A DNA stretch of 64,000 nt from Rhodalgimonas zhirmunskyi (GTDB lineage: Bacteria > Pseudomonadota > Alphaproteobacteria > Rhodobacterales > Rhodobacteraceae), in assembly GCA_030848925.1 (NCBI GenBank), contig JANFFA010000003.1, positions 124,001 to 188,000 of the forward strand, given 5' to 3'. The first letter of the stretch is position 1, and the number at the start of each line of letters is the position of its first letter. A model generated the notes under the pieces. The model was not told where the DNA came from. It did no database searches and saw nothing but the letters and a program-made list of their open reading frames with translations. This document shows positions 1 to 9,031 of the stretch, in pieces. Both the position numbers and the translations under genes were made by a program.

Positions 1-1
1 G

Positions 2-769
2 GTCAGCTGGCTGTTCGCCGCCGACCGGCTCTACCAGTTGCCCTTGGGCGTGGTCGGCATCGCTGTCGGCATCGTGCTTCTGCCCGATCTGTCGCGCCGC
101 CTGCGCGCGGATGACCGCGACGGCGCGCGCGATGCGTTTTCCCGCGCCGGTGAATTCGCCCTGACCCTCACCGTCCCGTCCGCCGTGGCGCTGGTCGTCG
201 TGCCCCTGCCCATCGTGCGCGTGCTGTTCGAACGCGGCGCACAAAGCGTGGATGACAGCGCTGCCATCGCGCTGGCCACGGCGCTTTATGGCCTCGGCCT
301 GCCGGCCTTCGTGCTTCAGAAGGTGCTTCAACCGCTGTTCTTTGCGCGCGAAGACACCCGCACCCCGTTCCGCTATGCCGTCTGGGCGATGGGGATCAAC
401 GCCGTCGTGGCGATCGGCTTGCACCCGTGGCTGGGCTGGATCGCCCCCGCCATCGCCACCACCTTCGCGGCTTGGGCGATGGTCGCGCTGCTCACCCGTG
501 GCGCCCGCCCGATGGGCGAAGAGGCGCGGTTCGACGCCCGCTTCCATCGCCGCCTCTTGCGGATCATCGCCGCATCGCTGCTGATGGGCGGCGTGCTCTG
601 GGCGGCGAACCTCGCGCTTGGCCCGATGCTCGAAGCCGCTGGCTGGCGCTATTTTGGGCTGCTGTTGCTGGTGGGGTCCGGCCTCGTCTCCTACGGCCTG
701 TTCGGGCAGCTTCTGGGCGCTTTCCGCCTGTCCGAATTCCGCTCGGCCCTGCGGCGTCGCAAAAGTTAA
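2..769 (+). CDS. murJ: Lipid II flippase MurJ, C-terminal part (5' end outside window)
   Basis: The reading frame is open from the first bases of the window, so this is the C-terminal 255 residues or so of a protein that starts upstream; MurJ is usually about 510 residues. The visible part begins with an aromatic and charged stretch (SWLFAADRLYQLPLG) typical of the middle of MurJ/MviN, followed by several hydrophobic helices separated by short basic loops. MurJ moves lipid II, the peptidoglycan precursor, across the inner membrane and belongs to the MOP exporter superfamily. An internal ATG at 38 is not a plausible start because family similarity continues upstream of it. The protein ends in a basic tail (RSALRRRKS). 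Confidence 0.88.
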   Translation, partial: VSWLFAADRLYQLPLGVVGIAVGIVLLPDLSRRLRADDRDGARDAFSRAGEFALTLTVPSAVALVVVPLPIVRVLFERGAQSVDDSAAIALATALYGLGLPAFVLQKVLQPLFFAREDTRTPFRYAVWAMGINAVVAIGLHPWLGWIAPAIATTFAAWAMVALLTRGARPMGEEARFDARFHRRLLRIIAASLLMGGVLWAANLALGPMLEAAGWRYFGLLLLVGSGLVSYGLFGQLLGAFRLSEFRSALRRRKS

Positions 770-957
770 CGGCGCACCGCAAGGTCCGAGGATACGTTGA
801 ATTCCGGTTCGCGCATCGCGCGCCGCTTTTACGATCGACCCGCTCGCTGAGTCGCCGCGCCGTGCCATACGGAATGCAGGCGGGGGGCATACGCTTTGCA
901 GACACCCGTTTTCAGCCCCGCCAAAACCTTAACACCGGTTGCCGTGGGCCCTCTGCG

Positions 958-1668
958 TCACTGGTGGCGCAGCTTTTCGCGCAGCCGGGCAAAGCCACCG
1001 GGGCTGACAACGAAGGACAGCGCAAAGCCCGAAACGAAGCCCGCGATATCGGCCAGCCAATCGCTGCGCGCGCCAAACAGCGCGCCGAACACCAGCTGGA
1101 TCGCCATCAGGAACCCAATCAGCGTGAAGGCGCGAAACTGGTTCTCGCCCACCTGCCCCAGCCTGAGCCAGAGGATATAGGAGAACGCCCCGATCAGCCC
1201 GTAAACCCCCGGAAACGCGCCCAGCAAATACCCGGAATCGTTCAGGAAAAACCCCCAAACCAGCGCCCCGCCGATACCCGATCCAAGAAACACCACGGCC
1301 ACCGCCCACCACGCGAACGCCTCGCCCACGAATTTGCCCAACGCCAACATCATCACCCCGGCGACGATGAAATGGGTAAAGCTGTAAAACAGGAACAGAT
1401 AGGTCACGAAGCGGATCAAGTGCTGCCACGGATAGCGCCCCTGCTCCCACATCCAGTCAAACAGCGCGCCATTCATGCCGTAATCCTGGATCGCGCTGAC
1501 CCGCCAGCCGACCGCCTGCGGCCCGCCGACCATGCCCAGATTGCCCAGCGTGAAGGCAAGCTCAAGCCCCAGCATGATCAGGAAAAAGATAATGATGACA
1601 GGCGATACCGGGTTCACCACGCCGTTGTGCACCGGCCGTTCGGGGCCGTTTTCATAGGGGTTTCGCAT
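958..1668 (-). CDS. Rhomboid-family membrane protein lacking the catalytic Ser and His
   Basis: This 236-residue protein has about six hydrophobic segments in the rhomboid arrangement. The start is the ATG at 1668, with AGGAG seven bases upstream; a longer frame back to 1803 would run into trpS and has no such site. In active rhomboids the catalytic serine sits in a GASGxxxGLxGA-type motif. Here the same stretch reads GAFPGVYGLIGA, so Phe replaces Ser. The catalytic His (usually AHLGG) is replaced in DWLADIAGFVSG, where Asp occupies its place. The fold looks kept but proteolysis is not expected. It is divergent from trpS and convergent with murJ. A role as a non-catalytic membrane chaperone or binding protein is inference. 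Confidence 0.8.
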   Translation of the reverse strand: MRNPYENGPERPVHNGVVNPVSPVIIIFFLIMLGLELAFTLGNLGMVGGPQAVGWRVSAIQDYGMNGALFDWMWEQGRYPWQHLIRFVTYLFLFYSFTHFIVAGVMMLALGKFVGEAFAWWAVAVVFLGSGIGGALVWGFFLNDSGYLLGAFPGVYGLIGAFSYILWLRLGQVGENQFRAFTLIGFLMAIQLVFGALFGARSDWLADIAGFVSGFALSFVVSPGGFARLREKLRHQ

Positions 1669-1762
1669 CCGCCCTCTCCTGCCTTCTCTGCCCGCCTGCA
1701 TTGACGGCACTGTTCCCCTTGGGTAAGCCAGCCGCACCCATAAATCCAGACGGAGAAATCGC

Positions 1763-2779
1763 ATGACCGAGGTGGCCCCTACCCCCCGTGTCCTTTCGGG
1801 CATTCAGCCCTCGGGCAACCTTCACCTTGGCAACTACCTCGGGGCGCTAAAGCGCTTCGTGGGGTCCCAGAACGACGGGATTGAATCCCTGTTCTGCATG
1901 GTCGACATGCACGCCATCACCGTCTGGCAAGATCCCGCAGACCTTCGCAATGCCACGCGCGAATTGGCGGCGGGTTTCATCGCGGCGGGTCTCGACCCTG
2001 AAAAATCCATCCTTTTCAACCAGTCGCAGGTCGCGGAACATGCACAGCTTGCGTGGATCTTCAACTGCGTCGCGCGCATGGGCTGGATGCAGCGCATGAC
2101 CCAGTGGAAAGACAAGGCTGGCAAGAACCAGCAGAACGCCTCTCTCGGGCTGTTCGCCTACCCGGCGCTGATGGCGGCCGATATCCTCGTCTATCACGCC
2201 ACGCACGTGCCGGTGGGCGAGGACCAGAAACAGCATATCGAGCTGACCCGCGACATCGCGATCAAGTTCAACCACGACTACGGTGTCGAGTTCTTTCCGA
2301 TCACCGAACCGGTGATCGAAGGTGCCGCCACCCGGGTGATGAGCCTGCGGGACGGGTCGAAGAAAATGTCGAAATCCGATCCCTCGGATGCGTCGCGCAT
2401 CAACATGACCGACGACGCCGACACCATCGCCAAAAAGATCCGCAAGGCCAAGACCGACCCAGACGCCTTGCCCTCCGAAGCCAAGGGTCTGGAAGAGCGC
2501 CCGGATGCCCGAAATCTTGTTAATATTTTTGCGGCACTCTCGGATCAAAGCGTGGATGACGTGTTGCGCGATGTCGGTGGAAAACAATTTTCTGAATTTA
2601 AACCCATGCTGGCCGATCTGGCGGTCGAAAAGCTGTCACCGATCAGCACCGAAATGGCGCGCCTGATGCAAGACCCGTCCGAGATCGACGCGATCCTGCG
2701 CTCGGGTGCCGCCCGCGCGCGCGAAATCGCCGCGCCGGTGGTTCAGAAAACCTACGAAATCGTCGGCATGGTGCGCTAA
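1763..2779 (+). CDS. trpS: Tryptophanyl-tRNA synthetase
   Basis: This 338-residue class I aminoacyl-tRNA synthetase charges tRNA-Trp with tryptophan in the cytoplasm. The class I HIGH-type motif is [10 protein letters not shown] at residues 16-25, and KMSKS is intact at 201-205. The family segment [13 protein letters not shown] lies at about 152-164. Length matches the usual bacterial enzyme (about 330-350). The ATG is preceded by CGGAGA at a good distance. It is transcribed away from the rhomboid-like gene. About 230 bases follow before the next gene, with no recognised terminator. Confidence 0.97.
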   Translation: MTEVAPTPRVLSGIQPSGNLHLGNYLGALKRFVGSQNDGIESLFCMVDMHAITVWQDPADLRNATRELAAGFIAAGLDPEKSILFNQSQVAEHAQLAWIFNCVARMGWMQRMTQWKDKAGKNQQNASLGLFAYPALMAADILVYHATHVPVGEDQKQHIELTRDIAIKFNHDYGVEFFPITEPVIEGAATRVMSLRDGSKKMSKSDPSDASRINMTDDADTIAKKIRKAKTDPDALPSEAKGLEERPDARNLVNIFAALSDQSVDDVLRDVGGKQFSEFKPMLADLAVEKLSPISTEMARLMQDPSEIDAILRSGAARAREIAAPVVQKTYEIVGMVR

Positions 2780-3008
2780 CGATTCTCGCGCCAGAAGGCG
2801 ACTCAGGCGGGCGCAGACCCCCTAAAACCCCATGGTAATTGGGAAAAACCTGCGCCCCGTCCTGCCCCCTGCACGGTTTACCGCCATGACGCGCGTCTGA
2901 ACGCCGACGTTGCGGGGCGGCAATCTGCGCATCTTCTGCTCTTTACATCCGCGTCGCGAAGCCTACCCTCCCGCGCAATCAAGCCCGCGCACCTAAGGGA
3001 GTCTCATC

Positions 3009-3878
3009 ATGTCTGTCGGCAGCAATATCCGCACCTATTTCAATGGCACTTGGCACGAGGGCGAAGTTCCCGTCATGACGTCGGCCGATCACGGCTCATG
3101 GCTGGGCACCACGGTGTTTGATGGCGCGCGCTATTTCGATGGGCTTGCGCCCGATCTCGAAGCGCATTGCGCCCGCATCAACCGCTCGGCCGAAGCATTG
3201 ATGCTGACCCCCACGGTGTCTGCCGAGGACATGGTCGAGATCACCCGCGAAGGCCTTGCCCTCTATGACAAATCCGAAGCCGTCTACATTCGCCCGATGT
3301 ACTGGGGCATCGACGGGGACATGACCGCCAGCGCCATCGCGCCCAAGGCCGGTGAAACCGGGTTCTGCATCTGCCTCGAGGTGATCCCGATGTCCCCCCC
3401 CGAGGCCACGACAACCCTGACACGCACCCGTTTCCGCCGCCCTGTTCTCGAGGATGCGGTGGTCAACGCCAAGGCGGGCTGCCTCTATCCCAACAATGCC
3501 CGGATGCTGAAGGAAGCCAAGGCCAAGGGCTTCGGCAACGCGCTGGTGGCGGATGCTGCCGGAAACGTCGCCGAAACCGCTACGGCCAACGTTTTCATGG
3601 TCAAGGGCGGCGAGATCTTCACCCCGATCGCCAATGGCACGTTCCTGTCGGGCATCACCCGCGGCCGCCATATCTCGAACCTTGCGAATGAAGGCGTGAA
3701 GGTTCACGAAACCGTTCTGACCTTCGACGATTTCCACGATGCCGACGAGGTGTTCCTGTCGGGCAACATGGCCAAGGTCACGCCGGTCACCGCCTTTGAC
3801 GACACGCAGTATCAGGTCGGCCCAGTCACCCGCCGGGTGCGCGAACTCTATTGGGATTGGGCCGCATCCAACGGCTGA
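3009..3878 (+). CDS. ilvE: Branched-chain amino acid aminotransferase (class IV PLP)
   Basis: This 289-residue fold-type IV PLP enzyme likely exchanges amino groups between Leu, Ile or Val and 2-oxoglutarate. The fold signature is seen in the N-terminal FDGARYFDG segment, in the probable PLP lysine K155 (VVNAKAGCLYPNN), and in the AETATANVFMVKGG region followed by FLSGITRG. The start follows AAGGGAG with suitable spacing. Other class IV enzymes (D-amino acid aminotransferase, aminodeoxychorismate lyase) share this fold. The family is clear but substrate choice is less so. Confidence 0.85.
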   Translation: MSVGSNIRTYFNGTWHEGEVPVMTSADHGSWLGTTVFDGARYFDGLAPDLEAHCARINRSAEALMLTPTVSAEDMVEITREGLALYDKSEAVYIRPMYWGIDGDMTASAIAPKAGETGFCICLEVIPMSPPEATTTLTRTRFRRPVLEDAVVNAKAGCLYPNNARMLKEAKAKGFGNALVADAAGNVAETATANVFMVKGGEIFTPIANGTFLSGITRGRHISNLANEGVKVHETVLTFDDFHDADEVFLSGNMAKVTPVTAFDDTQYQVGPVTRRVRELYWDWAASNG

Positions 3879-3977
3879 TGCGCGGGCGACCTGAGGGCTG
3901 ACCGCTTGGGTAGCGGCATCAGGTCTCTTGTCAGCCCTGCCCCCCTCGGCCATGATCGCGCGCAAGGGAGAGTAGTG

Positions 3978-4433
3978 ATGCGCAAGTTTCTCGTGGTTCT
4001 GGACGACAGCCGCGAATGCCTCAACGCGATGCGTTTCGCCGCCATGCGCGCTGCAAACACTGGCGGGGGCGTTGCGATCCTCTCGGTTATAGCGCCCGAA
4101 GAGTTCAACCACTGGATCGGCGTCGGAGACATCATGCGCGAAGAGGCCCGCGAGCGGATCGAAGCGCATTTCGAGGTCTTCGCCAAGTGGATGCGCGACA
4201 AGCAAGGCGTCGATCCTGAACTGGTGATCCGCGAGGGCGACCCGATTGATGAAATCCTATCGCAAGTCAGGGAAGACACCGAAATCGGCGTTCTCGTCCT
4301 TGGCGCGGGCACCGATCGCAAGGGGCCCGGTCCGCTGGTAACGCAAATGACCAAGCAATCCGGCAGCCTGCCAATCCCGATCACGATCGTGCCCGGGGAT
4401 ATGTCGAAAGAGCGGCTCGAAGCGATCACCTGA
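3978..4433 (+). CDS. UspA-family universal stress protein
   Basis: This is a single-domain universal stress protein of 151 residues, expected to be a soluble dimer that binds ATP or AMP. It opens with the typical first strand (RKFLVVLDDSRECLNAMRFA). It ends with the nucleotide-binding VLGAGTDRKGPGPL segment and the closing strand IPITIVPG. The start was set at 3978, where AAGGGAGAG precedes the ATG; a frame extending to 3906 adds only non-family sequence. An inverted repeat follows the gene at 4445-4483. Its role in stress or growth arrest is inferred from the family. Confidence 0.88.
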   Translation: MRKFLVVLDDSRECLNAMRFAAMRAANTGGGVAILSVIAPEEFNHWIGVGDIMREEARERIEAHFEVFAKWMRDKQGVDPELVIREGDPIDEILSQVREDTEIGVLVLGAGTDRKGPGPLVTQMTKQSGSLPIPITIVPGDMSKERLEAIT

Positions 4434-4444
4434 GGGATAGTCAG

Positions 4445-4483
4445 CCCCGCCAATACCCAGCTTTTCATGGGATAATGGCGGGG
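4445..4483. terminator. Inverted repeat after the universal stress gene, possible terminator
   Basis: CCCCGCCA at 4445-4452 pairs with TGGCGGGG at 4476-4483. An imperfect inner stem (TACCCA with TGGGATA) closes a loop of about eight bases. No T-run follows, so this is at best a weak or factor-assisted terminator, or a hairpin that protects the mRNA end. Confidence 0.4.
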
Positions 4484-4540
4484 TGTCCCTTGCCGACCGC
4501 CCCCGTCACCAAGTTGCGCCGCCAAGCTGCGCCACATGTC

Positions 4541-4555
4541 TTAGAATCATTCCAA
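4541..4555 (+). promoter_or_regulatory. Candidate Irr (iron control) box upstream of nfu
   Basis: TTAGAATCATTCCAA is an inverted repeat, TTAGAA-N3-TTCcAA, with one mismatch from the TTAGAA-N3-TTCTAA pattern recalled for the alphaproteobacterial iron regulator Irr. It lies just upstream of a TTGACA -35 element and 60 bases before an iron-sulfur assembly gene, a sensible target for iron control. The sequence match is direct; the regulator is inferred. Confidence 0.45.
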
Positions 4556-4558
4556 ACA

Positions 4559-4587
4559 TTGACATTCCGCGTTGTTAAGCGCATATC
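4559..4587 (+). promoter_or_regulatory. Probable sigma70-type promoter of nfu
   Basis: TTGACA (4559-4564), a 17-base spacer and a weak -10 CATATC (4582-4587) lie in front of the Nfu gene. The Shine-Dalgarno AAGGA follows before the ATG at 4615. Confidence 0.45.
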
Positions 4588-4614
4588 CGACTAAACCGAT
4601 AAGGAACCTCGCAG

Positions 4615-5178
4615 ATGTTCATTCAAACCGAATCCACTCCCAATCCCGCAACGCTGAAATTCCTGCCCGGACAACAGGTCATGGGCGCAGGCACTGCCGA
4701 TTTCCCGCAGCCTGTCGGCGCGGATGTATCCCCGCTGGCGGCACGGCTGTTCGATGTCGATGGTGTCTCGGCAGTGTTCCTCGGGAATGATTTTGTCACC
4801 GTGACAAAGGCCGACGCGATCGAATGGGATCACATCAAGCCCGCCCTTCTTGGCGCGATCATGGAGCATTTCCAATCGGGTCAGCCGGTGATGGCCACCG
4901 GGGCCGACACGGGCGCCGAGGTGGATCATTCGGACCATCCCGATGGCGAAATCATCGATCAGATCAAGATGCTGCTTGATAGCCGGGTGCGCCCGGCCGT
5001 GGCACAGGACGGTGGCGACATCACCTTCCACGGCTTCGAAGAAGGCGTCGTATACCTGCACATGCAGGGCGCCTGCGCCGGTTGCCCCTCGTCCACACTG
5101 ACGCTGAAAATGGGGATCGAAAACCTGCTGCGCCACTACATCCCCGAGGTGACCGAGGTGCGCCCGGTTGCCGTCTGA
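4615..5178 (+). CDS. Nfu-type Fe-S cluster scaffold/carrier protein
   Basis: This 187-residue protein has the two-domain Nfu layout. The N-terminal Nfu_N domain (about 1-90) begins MFIQTESTPNPATLKFLPG. The C-terminal NifU-like domain (about 110-180) carries the cluster-binding CAGC motif at Cys154 and Cys157. The protein is expected to accept and hand on [4Fe-4S] clusters to client enzymes; the sdhB product encoded in this window is an Fe-S protein of the kind such carriers serve. A candidate Irr box and promoter lie upstream. The next gene, tsaB, starts inside its last codons. Confidence 0.93.
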   Translation: MFIQTESTPNPATLKFLPGQQVMGAGTADFPQPVGADVSPLAARLFDVDGVSAVFLGNDFVTVTKADAIEWDHIKPALLGAIMEHFQSGQPVMATGADTGAEVDHSDHPDGEIIDQIKMLLDSRVRPAVAQDGGDITFHGFEEGVVYLHMQGACAGCPSSTLTLKMGIENLLRHYIPEVTEVRPVAV

Positions 5179-5833
5179 CACCCCTCTCGTTCTTGGGTTC
5201 GACACATCTGGCAGCTATTGCGCCGCGGCCTTGCTTCGCGGCGACGAAAGCCTTGCCACGCGACATGAAGACATGGGCCGGGGTCAGGCCGAGCGCCTGA
5301 TGCCGATGCTTGAAGAGATGCTGGCCGAGGTCGGCGTGGACTGGCGCGATCTGGGCCGCATTGGCGTGGGGGTCGGGCCGGGAAACTTCACTGGCGTGCG
5401 CATTTCGGTTTCCGCCGCCCGCGGGCTAGCCCTTGGCCTTGATGTGCCCGCACTGGGGGTTTCGCTGCTCGACGCAGCGGTATGGGCTAGCGACGGGCCA
5501 TGCCTCGCCTGCCTTTCCGCGCCGCGCGATCGCGCTTATGTGCAGGGATACCACACCGCGGCCTCCATTCCCGCACAGCTTCACGACATCGCCACCTTGC
5601 CAACGCATTGGGCAGAACCGGGACTGACCTGTATCGGCCCGGCGTCCGATCCCGTTGCTGAGCATCTCGGCGCAGATATCGCACCAGCCGCCTTTTCCCC
5701 CGCCTCGGCCATCGCCCGCATCGCGGCGCAACGCGATGTAGACGGTGCCCCATCCCCTGCCCCGCTCTATTTGCGCGAAGCCGACGCAGCCCCCTCGCGT
5801 GAGGGTGCGCCCGTGATCCTCGATGCCCGCTAA
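5168..5833 (+). CDS. tsaB: tRNA threonylcarbamoyladenosine synthesis protein TsaB
   Basis: This 221-residue ASKHA-fold protein has the TsaB N-terminus LGFDTSGSYCAAALL and the conserved VGVGPGNFTGVRIS segment. TsaB works with TsaD and TsaE to install t6A37 on ANN-decoding tRNAs. The start appears to be TTG at 5168, overlapping the nfu stop by 11 bases. There is no in-frame ATG near the N-terminus, and family similarity begins at once after TTG. It is followed by rimI with an 11-base overlap, a pairing common in proteobacteria. Confidence 0.9.
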   Translation: MPSDTPLVLGFDTSGSYCAAALLRGDESLATRHEDMGRGQAERLMPMLEEMLAEVGVDWRDLGRIGVGVGPGNFTGVRISVSAARGLALGLDVPALGVSLLDAAVWASDGPCLACLSAPRDRAYVQGYHTAASIPAQLHDIATLPTHWAEPGLTCIGPASDPVAEHLGADIAPAAFSPASAIARIAAQRDVDGAPSPAPLYLREADAAPSREGAPVILDAR

Positions 5834-6260
5834 GGCACAGCCTGAGGCCCAACTGGATGCCTTGGCCAGCCTGCACGCCCGTGCCTTCACCGACGAACGC
5901 CCCTGGACCGCACAGGAATTCGACGCGCTTTTGCAGAACCCGCACAGTTTCGTCTGTGCCACGCAGCACGCCTTCGCCCTTGGCCGCGCCATCGCGGGCG
6001 AAGCTGAATTGCTGACCATCGCAACCGATCCCGATTACATCCGCCAAGGCCTTGGCCGTGCCATGCTTGCCGCGTTCGAAACCGAGGCACGCAAACGAGC
6101 CGCGGTGACGGCTTTCCTTGAGGTTTCATCGGAAAACGATGCTGCGATAGGGCTTTATACCGGGACCGGCTATCGTGTGACCGCTACACGGCACGCCTAC
6201 TACAGCTTACGTAACGGTACCCGCGCCGATGCCTTGATCATGGCCAAACCACTGGCCTGA
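5823..6260 (+). CDS. rimI: RimI-like GNAT N-acetyltransferase
   Basis: This 145-residue GNAT protein has the acetyl-CoA binding loop RQGLGRA at residues 74-80 and the later segment LEVSSENDAAIGLYTGTGY typical of RimI. RimI acetylates the N-terminal alanine of ribosomal protein S18; some homologues act on other proteins. The ATG at 5823 overlaps the end of tsaB, suggesting translational coupling. GNAT substrate assignment from sequence is uncertain, but the tsaB neighbour supports RimI. Confidence 0.82.
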   Translation: MPAKAQPEAQLDALASLHARAFTDERPWTAQEFDALLQNPHSFVCATQHAFALGRAIAGEAELLTIATDPDYIRQGLGRAMLAAFETEARKRAAVTAFLEVSSENDAAIGLYTGTGYRVTATRHAYYSLRNGTRADALIMAKPLA

Positions 6261-6388
6261 TCGCCCAGTTTCTTGTTGACCCGCCCCGCCGCTTTGCGCC
6301 TAAATCAAGCGGATCATTTCTTGATCTGCTCGCTTGCGAGGTGTGCGCCAACGATGTGCCGCCTGCCTAATCCAACTGGGAGACTCCA

Positions 6389-7378
6389 ATGACCCTGATG
6401 CAAAAATTCCTCGGCGCCGCTGCCGCGCTGGCGCTTTCCGCCGGTGCCGCCGTTGCCGAGCCTGCCTTGATCTTCGATCTTGGCGGTAAATTCGACAAAT
6501 CCTTCAACGAGGCCGCCTTCCAGGGCGCGAAGCGTTGGGCCGATGAAACCGGCGGCAGCTTCCGCGAGATTGAGCTTCAATCAGAAGCCCAGCGCGAACA
6601 GGCCCTGCGCCGCTTTGCCGAAGCTGGCTCCAACCCGATCATCATGACCGGCTTTGCCTTCGGCAACGTGCTGGGTGAGGTCGCGCCGGACTACCCCGAC
6701 ACCAAGTTCGCGATCATCGACATGGTTGTGGATCAGCCCAACGTGCGCTCGGTCGTCTTCAACGAAAACGAAGGCTCCTACCTCGTCGGGATGCTTGCTG
6801 CGATGGCCTCGAAAACCGGCACCGTGGGCTTCATCGGTGGTATGGATATCCCGCTGATCCGCAAATTCGCCTGCGGCTATGTCGAGGGCGTCAAAGCGGT
6901 GAACCCCGACGCCACCGTGATCCAGAACATGACCGGCACCACCCCCGCCGCCTGGAACGACCCGGTGAAAGGCTCTGAATTGACCAAAGCGCAGATCAGC
7001 CAAGGCGCCGATGTTGTCTATGCCGCCGCCGGGGGCACGGGCGTGGGCGTTCTTCAAACCGCCGCCGATGAGGGCATCCTTTCGGTCGGTGTCGACAGCA
7101 ACCAGAACTACATGCACCCCGGCAAGGTTCTGACCTCGATGATGAAGCGGGTCGACAACGCCGTCTATGACGCGATGAAGGCCGGCACGGATATCGAAAC
7201 CGGCATCAACGTGATGGGCGTCGGCAATGGCGGCATCGACTATGCTATTGATGAACATAACGAAAGCCTGATCACCCCCGAGATGAAAGCCAAGGTCGAC
7301 GAAGCCAAGGCCAAGATCGCGAGTGGCGAGTTGACCGTGCACGACTACATGTCCGACAACACCTGCCCGGTGGAGTAA
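6389..7378 (+). CDS. BMP-family nucleoside ABC transporter, substrate-binding protein
   Basis: This 329-residue periplasmic binding protein has an N-terminal signal peptide (hydrophobic core AAALALSAGAAVA, probable cleavage after residue 23, no lipobox). The mature part starts EPALIFDLGGKFDKSFNEAA, the signature of the Bmp/PnrA/Med family that binds purine nucleosides. It is the first gene of a four-gene importer operon. The next gene, an ATPase, starts eight bases after its stop. The ligand is a nucleoside by family analogy. Confidence 0.9.
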   Translation: MTLMQKFLGAAAALALSAGAAVAEPALIFDLGGKFDKSFNEAAFQGAKRWADETGGSFREIELQSEAQREQALRRFAEAGSNPIIMTGFAFGNVLGEVAPDYPDTKFAIIDMVVDQPNVRSVVFNENEGSYLVGMLAAMASKTGTVGFIGGMDIPLIRKFACGYVEGVKAVNPDATVIQNMTGTTPAAWNDPVKGSELTKAQISQGADVVYAAAGGTGVGVLQTAADEGILSVGVDSNQNYMHPGKVLTSMMKRVDNAVYDAMKAGTDIETGINVMGVGNGGIDYAIDEHNESLITPEMKAKVDEAKAKIASGELTVHDYMSDNTCPVE

Positions 7379-7386
7379 CCCGGCGC

Positions 7387-9027
7387 ATGGAAGGGCAAAC
7401 TGAAACGGGGCGGCAGGCGACTGCCGCCCCTTCGCCTGAACCGGCGATCGAGCTCCGTGGCATCTCCAAGGCGTTCGGCCCGGTGCAGGCCAACAAGAAT
7501 ATATCGATCCGGGTCATGCCGGGCACGATCCACGGCATCATTGGCGAAAACGGCGCTGGGAAATCGACGCTGATGTCGATCCTCTACGGGTTTTACAAGG
7601 CCGACGCGGGCGAAATCTTCATCTCGGGGCGCAAGACCGAAATCCCCGACAGCCTCGCCGCCATTCGCGCGGGCATCGGCATGGTCTTTCAGCATTTCAA
7701 GCTGGTTCAAAATTTTACGGTTCTCGAAAATATTATCCTCGGCGCCGAGGATGGCGCACTACTCAAACCCTCGATTTCGAAGGCCCGAAAAGAATTGCGC
7801 GCCCTTGCCAATGAATACGGCCTCAACGTCGATCCGGATGCGGTGGTCGAGGAACTGGGCGTGGGCATGCAACAGCGTGTTGAAATCCTCAAGGCGCTGT
7901 ATCGGCAGGCACAGATCCTGATCCTTGACGAGCCGACCGGCGTGCTTACCCCGGCAGAGGCGGATCAACTGTTTCGCATTCTCGACCGGCTCAGGGCAGA
8001 AGGTAAAACCATTATCCTGATCACGCATAAACTGCGCGAAATCATGGAGATCACGGATACGGTCAGCGTCATGCGACGTGGCGAGATGACCGCGACGGTA
8101 AAGACCGCCGAGACCGACCCCGAACACCTGGCCGAGCTAATGGTCGGTCGCAAGGTACTTCTTCAGGTGGAAAAAGCCCCTGCCCGCCCCGGCGCCCAAG
8201 TTTTGGAAATCGAAGGGCTTTCGGTAACCGATGACGAGGGTGTCGAGCGGTTGAAGGATATCTCGCTCAGCGTGCGCGCCGGTGAGGTGCTCGGCATCGC
8301 GGGTGTCGCGGGCAATGGTCAGTCCGAACTGCTCGAGGTGCTGGGCGGCATGCGCGCGGGACGCGGCAAGGTACGGATGAACGGGCAGGAGATCGACCTC
8401 GCCATCAAATATTCCGATGGCAAGGGCCGGCGCGCGCGTGGCATCGGTCATGTCCCCGAAGATCGACAGCGCGAAGGCCTGATCATGGACTTCACAGCGT
8501 GGGAGAACATGGTTTTCGGCTATCACGACGATGCCGAGTACCAATCAAACCGGTTCTTGATGGATAACGCAGGCATCGCCCGTATCGCGCAGGACAAGAT
8601 GGATCGGTTCGATGTGCGCCCGCCCAACCCGCGCCTTCTGGCCAAGAATTTCTCAGGCGGCAACCAGCAGAAGATCGTCGTCGCCCGCGAGATCGAGCGC
8701 GGGCCTGATCTTCTCCTCGTCGGGCAACCGACGCGCGGCGTGGATATCGGCGCGATCGAGTTCATTCACAAACAGATCATTGGTCTGCGCGATGCGGGCA
8801 AGGCCGTGCTCCTCGTCTCTGTCGAGCTTGACGAGATCATGTCGCTCTCGGATCGGATCGCCGTGATGTTCGACGGACAGATCATGGGCGAAGGTCCGGC
8901 GGACAGCGCCAATCAGATCGGACTTGGCTGCCTCATGGCCGGGATGGGCGGTGCCGATACGCAAGCGATGGATGGCTGGCGCATCTCGGAAGCCGCCGCC
9001 CCCGAAACTCCGGCTCAGGAGGGCTGA
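7387..9027 (+). CDS. Nucleoside ABC transporter, duplicated ATP-binding protein
   Basis: This 546-residue protein has two fused ABC domains in the style of sugar and nucleoside importers (MglA/RbsA, NupA-like). Domain 1 has a full Walker [10 protein letters not shown] (residues 53-61), a degenerate signature (VGMQQRVEI) and Walker B LILDEPTG. Domain 2 has a degenerate Walker A ([10 protein letters not shown]) but an intact signature (NFSGGNQQK). Such asymmetry is usual for this class. It energises uptake through the two permeases that follow; the first permease gene begins four bases after its stop with its own AGGAGGG. Confidence 0.92.
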   Translation: MEGQTETGRQATAAPSPEPAIELRGISKAFGPVQANKNISIRVMPGTIHGIIGENGAGKSTLMSILYGFYKADAGEIFISGRKTEIPDSLAAIRAGIGMVFQHFKLVQNFTVLENIILGAEDGALLKPSISKARKELRALANEYGLNVDPDAVVEELGVGMQQRVEILKALYRQAQILILDEPTGVLTPAEADQLFRILDRLRAEGKTIILITHKLREIMEITDTVSVMRRGEMTATVKTAETDPEHLAELMVGRKVLLQVEKAPARPGAQVLEIEGLSVTDDEGVERLKDISLSVRAGEVLGIAGVAGNGQSELLEVLGGMRAGRGKVRMNGQEIDLAIKYSDGKGRRARGIGHVPEDRQREGLIMDFTAWENMVFGYHDDAEYQSNRFLMDNAGIARIAQDKMDRFDVRPPNPRLLAKNFSGGNQQKIVVAREIERGPDLLLVGQPTRGVDIGAIEFIHKQIIGLRDAGKAVLLVSVELDEIMSLSDRIAVMFDGQIMGEGPADSANQIGLGCLMAGMGGADTQAMDGWRISEAAAPETPAQEG

Positions 9028-9031
9028 CCCG

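Noticed and set aside
1701-1729. TTGACG-N17-TAAGCC as the trpS promoter
   Set aside because: The -10 part matches too poorly to support a call.
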